From assembly GCF_027887165.1 (NCBI RefSeq), contig NC_077227.1:543921189-543985188 (forward strand): a stretch of DNA of 64,000 bases, given 5' to 3'. Numbering within the stretch: the first letter of the stretch is position 1; the number at the start of each line of letters is the position of its first letter. The notes beneath the pieces are model-generated. The model was not told the DNA's origin, did not search any database, and saw only the letters and a list, made by a program, of their open reading frames with translations. Origin of the DNA: Monodelphis domestica (lineage: Eukaryota > Chordata > Mammalia > Didelphimorphia > Didelphidae). Below are positions 44,214 through 54,827 of the stretch, in pieces. Made by a program: the position numbers and the translations under genes.

Positions 44214-44899
44214 AAAGGTAAATATGAAAGAAAGGGAAAAGGAGATAAATCTTATCTTTCTCTTTAAGTCAAACTCTCTTCTATAAGGACTACATTTACA
44301 TCTAATTATATATATTAATATGTGGGGAAAATGTTTTGTGTAACTCTCATAAATTGTATCATCATAAGAGTAGTTAGAAGAAACATGCATAGGGAAAGAT
44401 TGGGGAATCAAGAAGATTTGGGGAAAGTTGGGGCAAAAAAAGGAAAAGGGAGGGGGGAACCGTGATAATACTAAGATTAACTTCAAGAAATAGGGGGGGA
44501 ATCAATAGAATAAACTTTCCCATATAAAGATACACATGGGAAGGGGAGGGGAAGAACTCTCATATGAGAAGGAGAGGAAGAGAGCGTGAAGTGGAAGTAC
44601 TTAAACCTTACTCTCAGTGAAATCAAATCTGAGAGGGAAGAACATCTAGATCCAGTGGGATCCTGAATTCTATCTTATCCATTAGGGCAAGAAAGAAAGG
44701 AAAATTAAGGAGGGGGAGGGGGGAGGGAGTACAAAAAGGGAGGGAAGGAGAGGGGGGAGGGGAAGGGAGCATAAAAAGGGAGGGGCTAGAAAGGGAAGCA
44801 TCTCAAGGGAGGGGACTAGGGGGACTGACCTAAAGTAAATCACTGGTTCAAAAGGAGAAAGCTAAAGAAGAAAGGTCAGAACTAGGGGAAGACATCAAA
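44214..44899 (+). other. L1 inter-ORF spacer, 686 nt, with purine/G-rich tract
   Basis: In human L1 the gap between ORF1 and ORF2 is only 63 nt; here it is about eleven times longer. It begins AT-rich, and from about 44400 to 44830 becomes strongly purine-rich with many G-runs of three to six on the + strand (for example around 44710-44765 and 44800-44825), able in principle to form quadruplexes. ORF2 has no in-frame stop between 44834 and its ATG. How ORF2 is translated from such a distance is open: reinitiation, internal entry or a separate transcript are all possible. Confidence 0.85.
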
Positions 44900-47800
44900 A
44901 TGCCAGCGAATCCACAAATAACAATCATAACTTTGAACGTGAATGGGATGAACTCACCCATAAAACGTAGACAAATAGCAGAATGGATTAGAACACAAAA
45001 CCCTACCATATGTTGTCTTCAAGAAACACATATGAGACGGGTTGACACTCACAAGGTTAGAATTAAAGGTTGGAGTAAGACCTTTTGGGCCTCAACCGAT
45101 AGAAAGAAGGCAGGAGTTGCAATCATGATATCTGACAAAGCCAAAGTACAAATAGACCTGATCAAAAGGGACAGGGAAGGTAAATATATTCTGCTAAAAG
45201 GAAATATAGACAATGAGGAAATATCACTAATCAACATGTATGCACCAAATGGTATAGCATCCAAATTTTTAATAGAGAAACTAGGAGAATTGAAGGAGGA
45301 ATTAGACAGTAAAACCATATTAGTGGGAGACTTGAACCAACCACTATCAAATTTAGATAAATCAAATCAAAAAATAAATAAGAAAGAGGTAAAAGAGGTG
45401 AATGAAATCTTAGAAAAATTAGAATTAATAGACATATGGAGAAAAATAAATAGGGACAAAAAAGAATACACCTTCTTTTCAGCACCACATGGCACATTCA
45501 CAAAAATAGATCATACACTAGGTCATAGAAACATGGCACTTAAATGCAGAAAAGCAGAAATATTAACTGCAGCCTTTTCAGATCACAAGGCAATTAAAAT
45601 ATTGATCGGCAAGGGTACATGGAGACCCAAATCAAAAATTAATTGGAAATTAAATAACATGATACTCCAAAATCGGATAGTTAGAGAAGAAATCATAGAA
45701 ACAATTAACAATTTCGTTGAAGAAAATGACAACGGCGAAACATCCTTTCAAACCTTATGGGATGCAGCCAAGGCAGTACTTAGAGGAAAATTCATATCCC
45801 TGAGTGCATATATTAACAAATTAGGGAGGACAGAGACCAAGGAATTGGAAATGCAAATCAAAAAACTTGAGAATGAACAAATTAAAAACCCCCAGAAGAA
45901 AACCATACTAGAGATCCTAAAAATTAAGGGAGAAATTAATAAAATAGAAAGTGACAGAACTATTGACCTAATAAACAAGACTAGAAGCTGGTACTTTGAA
46001 AAAACAGACAAAATAGACAAAGTACTGGTTAATTTAATTAAAAAAAGGAAAGAAGAAAGGCAAATTAATAGCATCAAGGATGAAAAGGGGGACATCACCT
46101 CCAATGAAGAGGAAATTAAGGCAATCATTAAAAACTACTTTGCCCAACTATATGGCAATAAATTTACCAATCTAGGTGATATGGATGAATATTTACAAAA
46201 ATATAAATTGCCTAGACTAACAGAAGAAGAAATAGTTTTCTTAAATAATCCCATATCAGAAATTGAAATCCATCAAGCCATCAAAGAACTGCCTAAGAAA
46301 AAATCCCCAGGGCCTGATGGATTCACCAGTGAATTCTATCAAACATTCAGAGAACAGTTAACCCCAATATTATACAAACTATTCGACATAATAAGCAAAG
46401 AGGGAGTCCTACCAAACTCCTTTTATGACACAAGCATGGTACTAATTCCAAAGCCAGGCAGGCCAAAAACAGAGAAAGAAAACTATAGGCCAATCTCCCT
46501 AATGAATATAGATGCAAAAATCTTAAATAGGATACTAGCAAAAAGACTCCAGCAAGTGATTAGAAGGGTCATCCACCATGATCAAGTAGGATTCATACCA
46601 GGGATGCAGGGCTGGTTCAACATTAGGAAAACTATCCACATAATTGACCACATCAACAAGCAAACCAACAAGAATCACATGATTATCTCAATAGATGCAG
46701 AAAAAGCCTTTGATAAAATACAACACCCATTCCTACTAAAAACACTAGAAAGCATAGGAATAGAAGGGTCATTCCTAAAAATAATAAACAGTATATATCT
46801 AAAACCATCAGCTAATATCATCTGCAATGGGGATAAACTAAATCCATTCCCATTAAGATCAGGAGTGAAACAAGGATGCCCATTATCACCTCTATTATTT
46901 GACATTGTATTAGAAACACTAGCAGTAGCAATTAGAGAAGAAAAAGAAATTGAAGGCATCAAAATAGGCAAGGAGGAGACCAAATTATCACTCTTTGCAG
47001 ATGACATGATGGTCTACTTAAAGAATCCTAGAGACTCAACCAAAAAGCTAATTGAAATAATCAACAACTTTAGCAAAGTTGCAGGATACAAAATAAACCC
47101 ACATAAGTCATCAGCATTTCTATATAATTCCAACACAGCTCAGCAGCAAGAACTAGAAAGAGAAATCCCATTCAAAATTACCCAAGACAAAATAAAATAC
47201 TTAGGAATCTATCTACCGAGACAAACACAGGATCTATATGAACACAACTACAAAACACTTTCCACACAACTAAAACTAGACTTGAACAATTGGAAGAACA
47301 TTAACTGCTCATGGGTAGGACGAGCCAATATAATAAAAACGACCATCCTACCCAAACTCATCTATCTATTTAGTGCCATACCCATGGAACTCCCAAAAAT
47401 TTTTTTTACTGATTTAGAAAAAACCATAACAAAGTTCATTTGGAAGAACAAAAGATCAAGGATACCCAGGGAATTAATGAAAAAAAATACAAAGGAAGGG
47501 GGTCTTGCAGTCCCAGATCTCAGACTATATTATAAAGCAGCGGTCATCAAAACAATTTGGTACTGGCTAAGAGACAGAAAGGAGGATCAGTGGAATAGAC
47601 TGGGGGCAAGCAACCTCAGCAAGACAGTATATGACAAACCCAAAGATCCCAGCTTTTGGGACAAAAATCCACTATTTCATAAAAACTGTTGGGAAAATTG
47701 GAGGACAGTGTGGGAAAGATTAGGCTTAGATCAACACCTCACACCCTACACCAAGATAAATTCAAAATGGATGAATGACTTGAATATAAAGAAGGAAACT

Positions 47801-48706
47801 ATAAGAAAATTAGGCGAACACAGAATAGTATACATGTCAGACCTTTGGGAAGGGAAATACTTCAAAACCAAGCAAGAATTAGAAAGAATTACAAAATGCA
47901 AAATAAATAATCTGGATTACATCAAATTAAAAAGTTTTTGTACAAACAAAACCAATGTAACCAAAATCAGAAGGGTAGCAACAAATTGGGAAACAATCTT
48001 CATAAAAACCTCTGACAAGGGTTTAATTACTAAAATTTATAAAGAACTAAATCAATTGTACAAAAAATCAAGCCATTCTCCAATTGACAAATGGGCAAGG
48101 GACATGAACAGGCAATTCTCAGCCAAAGAAATCAAAACTATTAATAAGCACATGAAAAAGTGCTCTACATCTCTTATAATCAGAGAGATGCAAATCAAAA
48201 CAACTCTGAGGTATCATCTCACACCTAGCAGATTGGCTAACATGACAGCTATGCAAAGTAATGAATGCTGGAGGGGATGTGGCAAAGTGGGGACATTAAT
48301 TCATTGCTGGTGGAGTTGTGAATTGATCCAGCCATTCTGGAGGGCAATTTGGAACTATGCCCAAAGGGTGATAAAAGACTGTCTGCCCTTTGATCCAGCC
48401 ATAGCACTGCTGGGCTTGTACCCCAAAGAGATAATGGACAAAAAGACTTGTACAAAAATATTCATAGCTGCGCTCTTTGTGGTGGCCAAAAATTGGAAAA
48501 TGAGGGGATGCCCCTCAATTGGGGAATGGCTGAACAAATTGTGGTATATGTTGGTGATGGAATACTATTGTGCTAAAAGGAATAATAAAGTGGAGGAATT
48601 CCATGTGAACTGGAACAACCTCCAGGAAGTGATGCAGAGCGAAAGGAGCAGAACCAGGATAACATTATACACAGAGACTGATACATTGTGGTACAATCGA
48701 AGGTGA
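44900..48706 (+). CDS. L1 ORF2 protein (endonuclease and reverse transcriptase), intact
   Basis: The 1268-residue product (human ORF2p has 1275) nicks target DNA and copies L1 RNA onto the nick. Residues 1-235 form an APE-type endonuclease, with N13 (TLNVNGMNS), E42 (CLQETH), D144 and N146 (VGDLNQPLS), D204 (IDHT) and H229 (FSDH) at the catalytic positions. The reverse transcriptase spans about 440-780: [50 protein letters not shown] and FADD at 699-702 with the catalytic aspartates. The C-terminal Cys/His segment has C1123, C1127, H1135, C1136 and C1140. The frame ends TLWYNRR then TGA. The context 'catcaaaATGc' is plausible for initiation. The D-L-N of the endonuclease motif has Leu where human L1 has Phe; the acid residues are kept. 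No truncation or frameshift. Long antisense frames within it are shadows. Confidence 0.97.
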   Translation: MPANPQITIITLNVNGMNSPIKRRQIAEWIRTQNPTICCLQETHMRRVDTHKVRIKGWSKTFWASTDRKKAGVAIMISDKAKVQIDLIKRDREGKYILLKGNIDNEEISLINMYAPNGIASKFLIEKLGELKEELDSKTILVGDLNQPLSNLDKSNQKINKKEVKEVNEILEKLELIDIWRKINRDKKEYTFFSAPHGTFTKIDHTLGHRNMALKCRKAEILTAAFSDHKAIKILIGKGTWRPKSKINWKLNNMILQNRIVREEIIETINNFVEENDNGETSFQTLWDAAKAVLRGKFISLSAYINKLGRTETKELEMQIKKLENEQIKNPQKKTILEILKIKGEINKIESDRTIDLINKTRSWYFEKTDKIDKVLVNLIKKRKEERQINSIKDEKGDITSNEEEIKAIIKNYFAQLYGNKFTNLGDMDEYLQKYKLPRLTEEEIVFLNNPISEIEIHQAIKELPKKKSPGPDGFTSEFYQTFREQLTPILYKLFDIISKEGVLPNSFYDTSMVLIPKPGRPKTEKENYRPISLMNIDAKILNRILAKRLQQVIRRVIHHDQVGFIPGMQGWFNIRKTIHIIDHINKQTNKNHMIISIDAEKAFDKIQHPFLLKTLESIGIEGSFLKIINSIYLKPSANIICNGDKLNPFPLRSGVKQGCPLSPLLFDIVLETLAVAIREEKEIEGIKIGKEETKLSLFADDMMVYLKNPRDSTKKLIEIINNFSKVAGYKINPHKSSAFLYNSNTAQQQELEREIPFKITQDKIKYLGIYLPRQTQDLYEHNYKTLSTQLKLDLNNWKNINCSWVGRANIIKTTILPKLIYLFSAIPMELPKIFFTDLEKTITKFIWKNKRSRIPRELMKKNTKEGGLAVPDLRLYYKAAVIKTIWYWLRDRKEDQWNRLGASNLSKTVYDKPKDPSFWDKNPLFHKNCWENWRTVWERLGLDQHLTPYTKINSKWMNDLNIKKETIRKLGEHRIVYMSDLWEGKYFKTKQELERITKCKINNLDYIKLKSFCTNKTNVTKIRRVATNWETIFIKTSDKGLITKIYKELNQLYKKSSHSPIDKWARDMNRQFSAKEIKTINKHMKKCSTSLIIREMQIKTTLRYHLTPSRLANMTAMQSNECWRGCGKVGTLIHCWWSCELIQPFWRAIWNYAQRVIKDCLPFDPAIALLGLYPKEIMDKKTCTKIFIAALFVVAKNWKMRGCPSIGEWLNKLWYMLVMEYYCAKRNNKVEEFHVNWNNLQEVMQSERSRTRITLYTETDTLWYNRR

Positions 48707-49080
48707 TGGACTTCTCCATAAGTATCAATGCAATTTCCCTGAACAATCTGCAGGGATCTAAAAAAAAAATACTACCCACAAGCAGAGGATAAACTGTGGG
48801 AGTAAAAACACCGCTGAAAAGCAACTGCTTGACCACAGGTTTGGAGGAGATAAGACTGAGGAGAGACTCTAAATGAACACTATAATGCAAACTCCAACAA
48901 CAGGGAAATGGGTTCGAGTCAAGAACACATGTGATAACCAGTGGAATCATGCGTAGGCTATGGGAGAGGGAAAGGCGGGGGGGGAGGGGGGGAAGAAAAG
49001 AAAACGATCTTTGTTTCCAGTGAATAATGTATGAAAACGACCAAATAAAATAATATTAAAATTAAAAAAAAAAGAAAAAA
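48707..49080 (+). other. L1 3' UTR, G-rich tract and A-tail
   Basis: After the ORF2 stop comes about 340 nt of 3' UTR. A polypurine, G-rich run (about 48960-49005) precedes the end. Equivalent tracts are kept in the three truncated copies, at about 19585-19610, 20908-20940 and 39607-39634 (C-rich there because the copies are reversed). The tail is an impure A-run (about 49062-49080) that merges with the A-rich start of the duplication. Confidence 0.9.
49044..49049 (+). promoter_or_regulatory. L1 polyadenylation signal
   Basis: AATAAA about 15 nt before the start of the A-tail, at the end of the L1 3' UTR. The copy at 19493-20143 keeps the same arrangement. Confidence 0.85.
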
Positions 49081-49094
49081 AAAACATTTGTGTA

Positions 49095-49560
49095 AAGAAT
49101 TGGAAATAGAGTCTTTTTGCATAGATGCAAATGGAAGACCTTGAATCACTGGCTAGAAGATCCAAGTGAAATATATTTTAGGCACTGAGGAAAAAGGAAA
49201 GGTTAATGGTTATATTTGCCAAATAATATAACTGGATTTCTGGTAAAAATACTTCCTGCTTAATGAAATTTCTGGTCAATGAAAGCAGTCAAATAGAGGC
49301 TGGATGAACACTTTCTTTTAAAGAACTCTGGATTTGAAATGAAAACTATGGGGTTCTCATCTTTGACCCTTCCTGTGTCAACTTTAGATACTTGGGTAAT
49401 TCCTTGGACCTTTGTTCACTGGTAAAATGAAAGGGAGAATCTAAGTATCTCAAAGTTAAATTCCTTTATATAATCCTACTATCATATAACTTTACTTCAT
49501 CCATCCATCCAACAAGTACTAATTAAGCATCTATAGGCTGGGTACAAATAAGACCCTATT
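49095..49560 (+). other. No gene seen; degenerate MIR at about 49315-49450
   Basis: 'aagaactctggatttgaaatg ... acttgggtaattccttggacctttgttcactggtaaaatgaaag' is a weak MIR. The rest is unrecognised. Confidence 0.4.
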
Positions 49561-50460
49561 CCTGTCTTCATATAATAGCAACATTATATAACATGTATAT
49601 AGCACTTTAATGTTTGCAAAGTGCTTTAAAATATTAATTCATTTGATTTTCTAAACAAATCAGAGATTTAGGTGCTATTTTCATCCTCATTTTGGAAATG
49701 AGGAAACTGAGATACAGAGGTGAAATGACCTGCATGGAGTCACACAACTAATAAGCATATGATTTGTATTTTTAAAAGTATTTTATTTTTCCCTTATTAC
49801 CTGTAAAACTATTTTAAACATTTTTTTTCATTTTGAGTTCCATAATTTTCTACCTTCTTCTGACCTTCATATCCTCCCTACCTTTCCTCCTTAAGATGGT
49901 AAGCAATCTGAAATACTTTTACACATGCGATCATGTAAAACATTTTTCCATAGTGTTCATTTTGAGAAAGAGGTTTCAAATGAAAACAAGAAAGAACAAG
50001 AATAAAAACAAGAAATATTTTATAAGAAAGAAGAAAGAAAGAAAATGAAGTATAGTATGTTTCAGTCTACGTTCAGACTCCATTAGATATTTCTTGAAGG
50101 GCAGATGACTTTTTTCATCATGAGTCTCTGGGGTTGTCTTGGATCACAGCATTGTTGAAAATAACTAGGTCATTCACAGTTGTTCATCATAAAATATTGC
50201 TTCCACTTAGAGTGACCTTCTGGTTCTTCTCATTTCATTTTCCATCAATTCATGAAAATCCAGATTTTTCTGAAATCAGCCTGCTTGTCATTTCTTATAG
50301 CACAATAGTATTTGGAATCATCACTCTCATGTTCTGCAACTTGTTCAGCCATTCTCCAAATCACAGGCAACCCCTCAATTTCCATTTCTTTGCTATGAGG
50401 CAGGATGTGAACTCAGATCTTCCTAGATCCAAATCCTGTGCAACTGAGCTACACTATTAA
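49560..50460 (+). repeat. MIR/Mar-type SINE split by an old L1
   Basis: The left part (49560-49765) has 'gtatatagcactttaatgtttgcaaagtgctttaaaatatt', 'cattttggaaatgaggaaactgagatacagagg' and 'ggagtcacacaactaataagc'. The right part (50396-50460) resumes with 'gaggcaggatgtgaactcagatcttcctagatcc' and 'actgagctacac'. Together they make one SINE, so the L1 between them is younger. Confidence 0.7.
49770..50394 (-). mobile_element. Old L1 3' end inserted in a MIR-type SINE
   Basis: 'ttcattttgagttccataattttctacc', 'catgcgatcatgtaaaacatttttcc', 'ggatcacagcattgttgaaaataactaggtcattcacagttg', 'cttatagcacaatagtatttgg', 'ttgttcagccattctcc', 'caacccctcaatttcc' are an old marsupial L1 3' end in reverse. Its exact duplication is too decayed to place. 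Confidence 0.72.
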
Positions 50461-50554
50461 GCTTCAGGAACCAATTATCTTTTACCAATCTACCCCTGTT
50501 ATTTTGTTATTTAAGACTTTGGCGAGATGAAAATAAACTTCCATCCCAAAGAGG

Positions 50555-50730
50555 TAAAGAACTCCCGGTACAATAGAAATAATCCTGGATTTATAGTAAG
50601 AGAATATTGTTCTGACATTTACTAGCTTGATTGACAATCTCAGTGACCCTCAATTTCCTCATCAGTAAAATGAAGGAGCTGAACTAGTTAGTCCTTCTAG
50701 CTCGTGGTCCACGATGCTATAAGCTTAGAC
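50555..50730 (+). repeat. MIR-type SINE
   Basis: 'aataatcctggatttatagtaag', 'gacatttactagcttgattgac', 'ccctcaatttcctcatcagtaaaatgaaggagctgaactag', 'agctcgtggtccacgatgc' follow MIR order. Confidence 0.58.
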
Positions 50731-51310
50731 AGCCTCAACTATTAATTTGCTGAGATGCCTATACACAACCCTCTACCACAGATTCGTTCCTGTTTTTTTC
50801 TTCATCTTTACTGTCTTCCTCCTCCACCTGTTTCTCCAGATAGTCTTAATAAGCCATTGCTTAGGAGATGTCCACTGTTTAATAGTCCTTTGTTCATGCT
50901 TTGAGCACCCAGAAGGAATAGGCACTCTAAAAATCCCTCATAAATCTAAATGTGAATGCTTCAATCATGGCCAAAGAATAATCCTCCATCAGCATTCAAG
51001 GTAGTGAATTGGGGGTCCAAATTGTCAACGAGCAGAAGCTATTTGGTGCTGAATCATTAAAAGCCAGAATGTGCTACAACAACAAAAACCCTCCCCCCAA
51101 ATCCCTGGAGACTAGAATAATGTGTTAATGTGTTGGAGAGGTGGTTTCTCTGAATTGGCTTTAATACTCAAACCATGCATTATCTGAGAAGATTTTACAC
51201 CCTGAATTCCTGCCAAAATGTCATTTTTATTCTTCTTTACAAATAGAAGAAGATTTTTCATGCTCTCCTTAAGTGGCATAAATAGCAGGAGGGACCTAGG
51301 AGAAAATCAA

Positions 51311-51320
51311 CCATAAATGG
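51311..51320. promoter_or_regulatory. CArG-box (SRF-type) motif
   Basis: ccataaatgg fits CC(A/T)6GG exactly. Such a 10-mer occurs by chance fairly often, so function rests on context and conservation. Confidence 0.3.
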
Positions 51321-51364
51321 ACAGTCTCTGTTAATGAAGGGAAAAGCTGGCTACCCACCAGCCT

Positions 51365-51378
51365 GTTTCCAAGGCAAC
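51365..51378. promoter_or_regulatory. RFX X-box-like motif
   Basis: gtttccaaggcaac matches the imperfect palindrome GTTNCC..GGCAAC bound by RFX factors. It lies 45 bp from the CArG box in a repeat-free block. Confidence 0.32.
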
Positions 51379-52059
51379 CTGAAGGATGGACAAGCAAAAT
51401 CTCTCCACTGAACCCCATTATGGATATTTGCTACACAGACCAGTGCAGGAAGGCAGAGAGGATTGGGGGGGGAAATCATCAGCCCAAGTATTACTGGTGC
51501 ATTTCACAAATTCGAGAGAAGTGAGCAGAGATAATACAGAAAATGCCTGCCTATACAAAATGTGTGATTGCAGCCTTCGGGGCATTAAGTGCCTGTATGA
51601 TTGGGGAGGGGGTGGGGAGCAGTAAGTGGAGGAGGGAGAAGGCGACAAGATTCCATGCAGAGCTGTTCATTTAGAAAACCTCTGCAAAGGAAAAAAAAAA
51701 CAAACCTTGGCCTTTTCCAACAGATAAGAACATGCCCCTAACTGTTTTGAGAAGGCCACCTTTTGCATGATTGCCTCTTGGCTCTTTTGTTGTTGTTTGT
51801 TGTTCTCATTGCTCAGGCTGCTGTTTTTAAGTTTAATATTCTGTGGGGTGTGACCTGCTAAACTCCAGCATGATTGCATCTGGTAATATGACTTGACTTA
51901 GGATTTTGCATAATGCATAGCCCTAATAGCAATCAGCAAGAGGGAAGCCCTGGGGAAGAGGTCTGGAGGCCTTAAGTAATATGTGGTCTGGATGCCACAT
52001 CCCTCAAGGCGACTGAGGGAGAAGCTTCTCAAAGAAGTAATGCCATAGTGATGAATGAG

Positions 52060-52758
52060 AAATGATTCCACAGAGGCAGAGATGTCGTATAATTAAGATT
52101 ATTTAATAATATATTACAAAGTCTTTCCCTTGAGCCATGATTTTGAGGGGAGGGGACAGTCAAAACATTAAAGAAACTGGGAAAAAAATTAATTCAATTG
52201 AATTCCATACTGGGGGAACAAGTCAGCATAAAGCTTCTACCCCTAGTCTTAGTGTTGTAGCTGAGAATTGTTGTGCTTGGAGAAAGGAGGGGAGCATGGA
52301 GAGAACTCAGCTAGAATGAGGCCAACAGGGAAAGGAAGCATGCCCAAGACAATGCTATCAGGGCTCTCTAAATTGCAGCACCCTGGGGAAAGCCCTAGTC
52401 ATCCTCTCCTAGTTACAGTTTTGTCCCAGCCTAGTCCCATAAATGCTCCAGGAGCTAGGAGACATCAATGTACTTCTAGGGAGCATTTTTGTGGATGTGA
52501 TCCCGTGCTATGAGCTGTGAGTGACAGAGAAAATGATGGATAAAATCCTTTAAAGAGTATCTAGTACAACTGGGCAAAACAAGATCTTGGTAGCTAGCAC
52601 ACCCAAGATGATTTCTAAGACCAAGTGCTCCATTAGTGATACAGTCATTAAGTGACCGAGCATTTCACAGAAGAGAGACCACTCTGAGCTTGGCAAGGTC
52701 AGGGAAGGCTTCTTGGAGGAAGGGGATGGAATTCAAACTGCTACTTGAAGGAAGTACA
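52060..52758. other. No gene seen; mostly repeat-free
   Basis: 52680-52757 ('gtcagggaaggcttcttggaggaaggggatgg ... aaactgctacttgaagg') resembles a segment of the unnamed ancient repeat. The rest is unrecognised. A weak frame pair at 52137-52513 shows no domain. Confidence 0.35.
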
Positions 52759-52976
52759 AGAATTTATGCTCAGGGCAGCTAAGTGGCTCAGAGGACTGAG
52801 AGCCAAGCCTAGAGATGGGAGGTCTTAGGTTCAAATGTGATCTCAAACATTTCCTAGCTGTGTGACCAGGGCAAGTCACTTAGCTCCAATTACCTAGCCC
52901 TTACAGCTCTTCTGCCTTGGAACTAATGCACAGTATTTATTCTAAGATGGAAGGTATTAAAAAAAAAGAATTATGC
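52758..52976 (+). mobile_element. SINE1-type tRNA-derived SINE with target-site duplication
   Basis: The element (52770-52965) has 'gggcagctaagtggctcagaggactgagag', 'gagatgggaggtcttaggttcaaatgtgatctc', 'agctgtgtgaccagggcaagtcacttagc', 'attctaagatggaaggtatt' and an A-run. The flanks aagaatttatgc (52758-52769) and aagaattatgc (52966-52976) differ by one T. It sits in the unnamed ancient repeat. Confidence 0.9.
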
Positions 52977-53039
52977 AGAAAGAAAGGGGGAAATTTTGAA
53001 CAAAATATCAGACAGAGCAGACACGTATTTACTTATTTG

Positions 53040-53165
53040 CATGCTTCAAGCAGAATGTAAGCTTTGAAGTCAGAGGCATATCCCATTTTGGTGTTTATAT
53101 TTTCAGTATTTAGTACCATGCCTTGCACATAGTAGAGATTTAATAAATACTTGTTAAGTTGGTGT
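53040..53165 (+). repeat. L2 LINE 3' end
   Basis: 'cagaatgtaagctttgaagtcagaggcatatccc', 'tatttagtaccatgccttgcacatagtagagatttaataaatacttgttaa' matches the L2 3' terminus closely. Confidence 0.68.
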
Positions 53166-53319
53166 CACTCATGTCTCAATATCCAAATTGGAACTCACCA
53201 AATGAAACCTCTTCAGAACAGTATTACATTTTTTCTCCTTTGGTTTTCTATTTAGCTACTTAAATACTATCCAGTCTAAAAAACCCAGGCTTAGATTTCA
53301 GGAGTCTGGCTGGATCCAC

Positions 53320-53740
53320 ATAGCCAGTTTTATTCAGTTCAATAGATTCATTAAATGCTCTCTATATTCATGTCACTGTGTTTGGAAGAGTGATATAAAT
53401 ATGAATAAGACACTGTCTTTGACCTCCAGGAGATTACAATCTAAGGGGAGGTATACAAATAATAATGATACCAAGTAAAATGTAAAAGTAGAAAGGATAC
53501 AAAATGTGAATTTTGGGGAGGGAGGAAGGATTCGCCCCTAGCTAGAGGGATAAGGAAAGGCTATATGAAGAAATGAAATTTTAACTGAGACTTCAAGAAT
53601 AAGTAGGATTTAATTTAGTGGAAATGCTATGAGGAATGGTGTGTGGCAGTAGGGGAAGGATGATCCAGTGATAAAAAAAAAAAGGCATAGCATTAGGAAT
53701 GCTTGGAACATACTCTGGGAATGGTAAGTAGACATGTAAG
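53320..53740 (+). repeat. L2-like segment running into the unnamed ancient repeat
   Basis: 'gattcattaaatgctctctatattcatgtcactgtgtttgg ... tctttgacctccaggagattacaatctaagggg' is the L2-like part. 'ggaaaggctatatgaagaaatgaaattttaactgagacttcaagaataagtagg' is the next part ('gcttcctggaggaggtggcatttgagctgagtcttgaaggatg'). Confidence 0.45.
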
Positions 53741-54170
53741 GTTGGAGTATAGATTATGTAAAAACAATCAGGAAGTTGGCAAATATCTATTAAACACTGA
53801 CTGAGTGCTAAGCACTTTGGTAGGTATTAAAGGAGATTTAAAGTTGAAGTAGGATGTGGATCTTGCTCTCGCAGAATATAGCATGAATATGAAACACAAA
53901 AGCAACTATGAGACAAAGTACTGTATGAAATATAAAGGCTGTCCCACAAGTCTTACTGCAAAGAATGCCATTCCATCCCTACTCTTCCAACAAATTACTA
54001 CCTCTGTCATCCTCACTCTTTTATTTACTTTCAAACTCTTCCTTCCTGCTGGCTCATTTCCTTCTACGTACAAACACACCCAGGTCTCCCCATCCTAAAA
54101 TCAACCCTCATTTTTCTCTTTGCATCCCTACGTAATAGGGAGAGTCCTTGATTCAACGCATTGCAAAAAT
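53740..54170 (+). other. No gene seen; L2-like piece at about 53770-53960
   Basis: 'caaatatctattaaacactgactgagtgctaagcactttggtagg ... tcttgctctcgcagaatatag' is L2-like. The remainder is unrecognised. Confidence 0.4.
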
Positions 54171-54440
54171 AATCAACTACTCTCTGCTTTAAGGACTTAG
54201 AGATAGATCTCATTCCCTTCTGAAGTAGTCCATTTCCCAGAATAGCCCCATTTCTTAGGAAATTTTCCTCATGACAAAACTAAATTTTTCTCTAAAACTA
54301 TCACCCATTACTCCTGATTTATGGTCCCTGATGTCAAACGGAACAAGTCTAATTTCTACTGTTCAAGTACTTGCTGAAGAAATATTGGTTTCTTGGTTAC
54401 CTCAGTTTTCTTTTTGGATGCTCAATAAATTATACCTTGA
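54170..54440 (-). repeat. L3/CR1 LINE fragment
   Basis: 'tgaagtagtccatttcccagaatagccccatttcttaggaaattttcctcatgac', 'tatcacccattactcctg', 'cggaacaagtctaatttctactgttcaagtacttg' are L3/CR1 3' coding segments in reverse. Confidence 0.58.
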
Positions 54441-54827
54441 ATAATAGGCTTGATAATTATCCCAGGAATACAAATCAAGATGACCCCAGAGATTATGTTC
54501 TCTTTCTCTTGTGAACATATTTTCCTTTTTCCAAGTCTGAAGTATCTCTCCCATTTTCCAACATCACTGAAAAATATTGATATAGTGACTCAACATTCTC
54601 ATTCCAATAGTGTATCACTACCTGAAGATGTATCTCATCTTTGTCAGGTGGCTTGAATGCATTATTTAGCTGGTTGATCTTAATTGTTCCTTTATTTTAT
54701 TTCTTGGGAATTAACGCCTTCTTTAGTTATTTCTTTCTCCTTTTTCATTAAAAAGTCAGTATTCTTGGTAAAGTAAAAAGAAGTGGAATGCTAAATAAGC
54801 AGCTCTGTCTTATCTGACAATTATTAT
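54440..54827. other. No gene seen; possible L3 continuation
   Basis: Low-similarity sequence that may continue the L3/CR1 fragment to about 54660. Nothing else recognised. Confidence 0.3.

Larger units (their letters stand above)
42644..49094 (+). mobile_element. Full-length, apparently intact L1 retrotransposon with perfect 14-bp TSD
   Basis: The element occupies 42658-49080. The duplication aaaacatttgtgta is identical at 42644-42657 and 49081-49094. In order it has a 572-nt 5' UTR, ORF1, a 686-nt spacer, ORF2, a 374-nt 3' region and an A-rich tail. Both frames are open over their whole length, the 5' start aligns with the starts of the old L1s at 29941 and 56960, and the duplication shows no decay. 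I infer a recent insertion by target-primed reverse transcription, and possible retrotransposition competence. Sequence alone cannot prove activity: a missense change could still inactivate it, and the promoter may be methylated. Confidence 0.97.
50730..52060. other. Repeat-free block with transcription-factor-like motifs
   Basis: About 1.3 kb in which I recognise no interspersed repeat, unusual in this window. It contains a perfect CArG box (51311-51320), an RFX X-box-like inverted motif (51365-51378) and a TATA-like 'cataaatag' near 51279. Frames (51386-51625 plus, 51667-51879 minus) show no domain. A conserved enhancer or promoter is plausible but unproven. Confidence 0.32.

Noticed and set aside
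44001..44486. 161-codon - frame antisense to the L1 ORF1 end and spacer
   Set aside because: Shadow of the purine-rich + strand; hydrophobic composition follows from the complement of GA/AAA-rich sequence.
45748..46128. 126-codon and other long - frames inside ORF2
   Set aside because: Antisense shadows of the intact ORF2.
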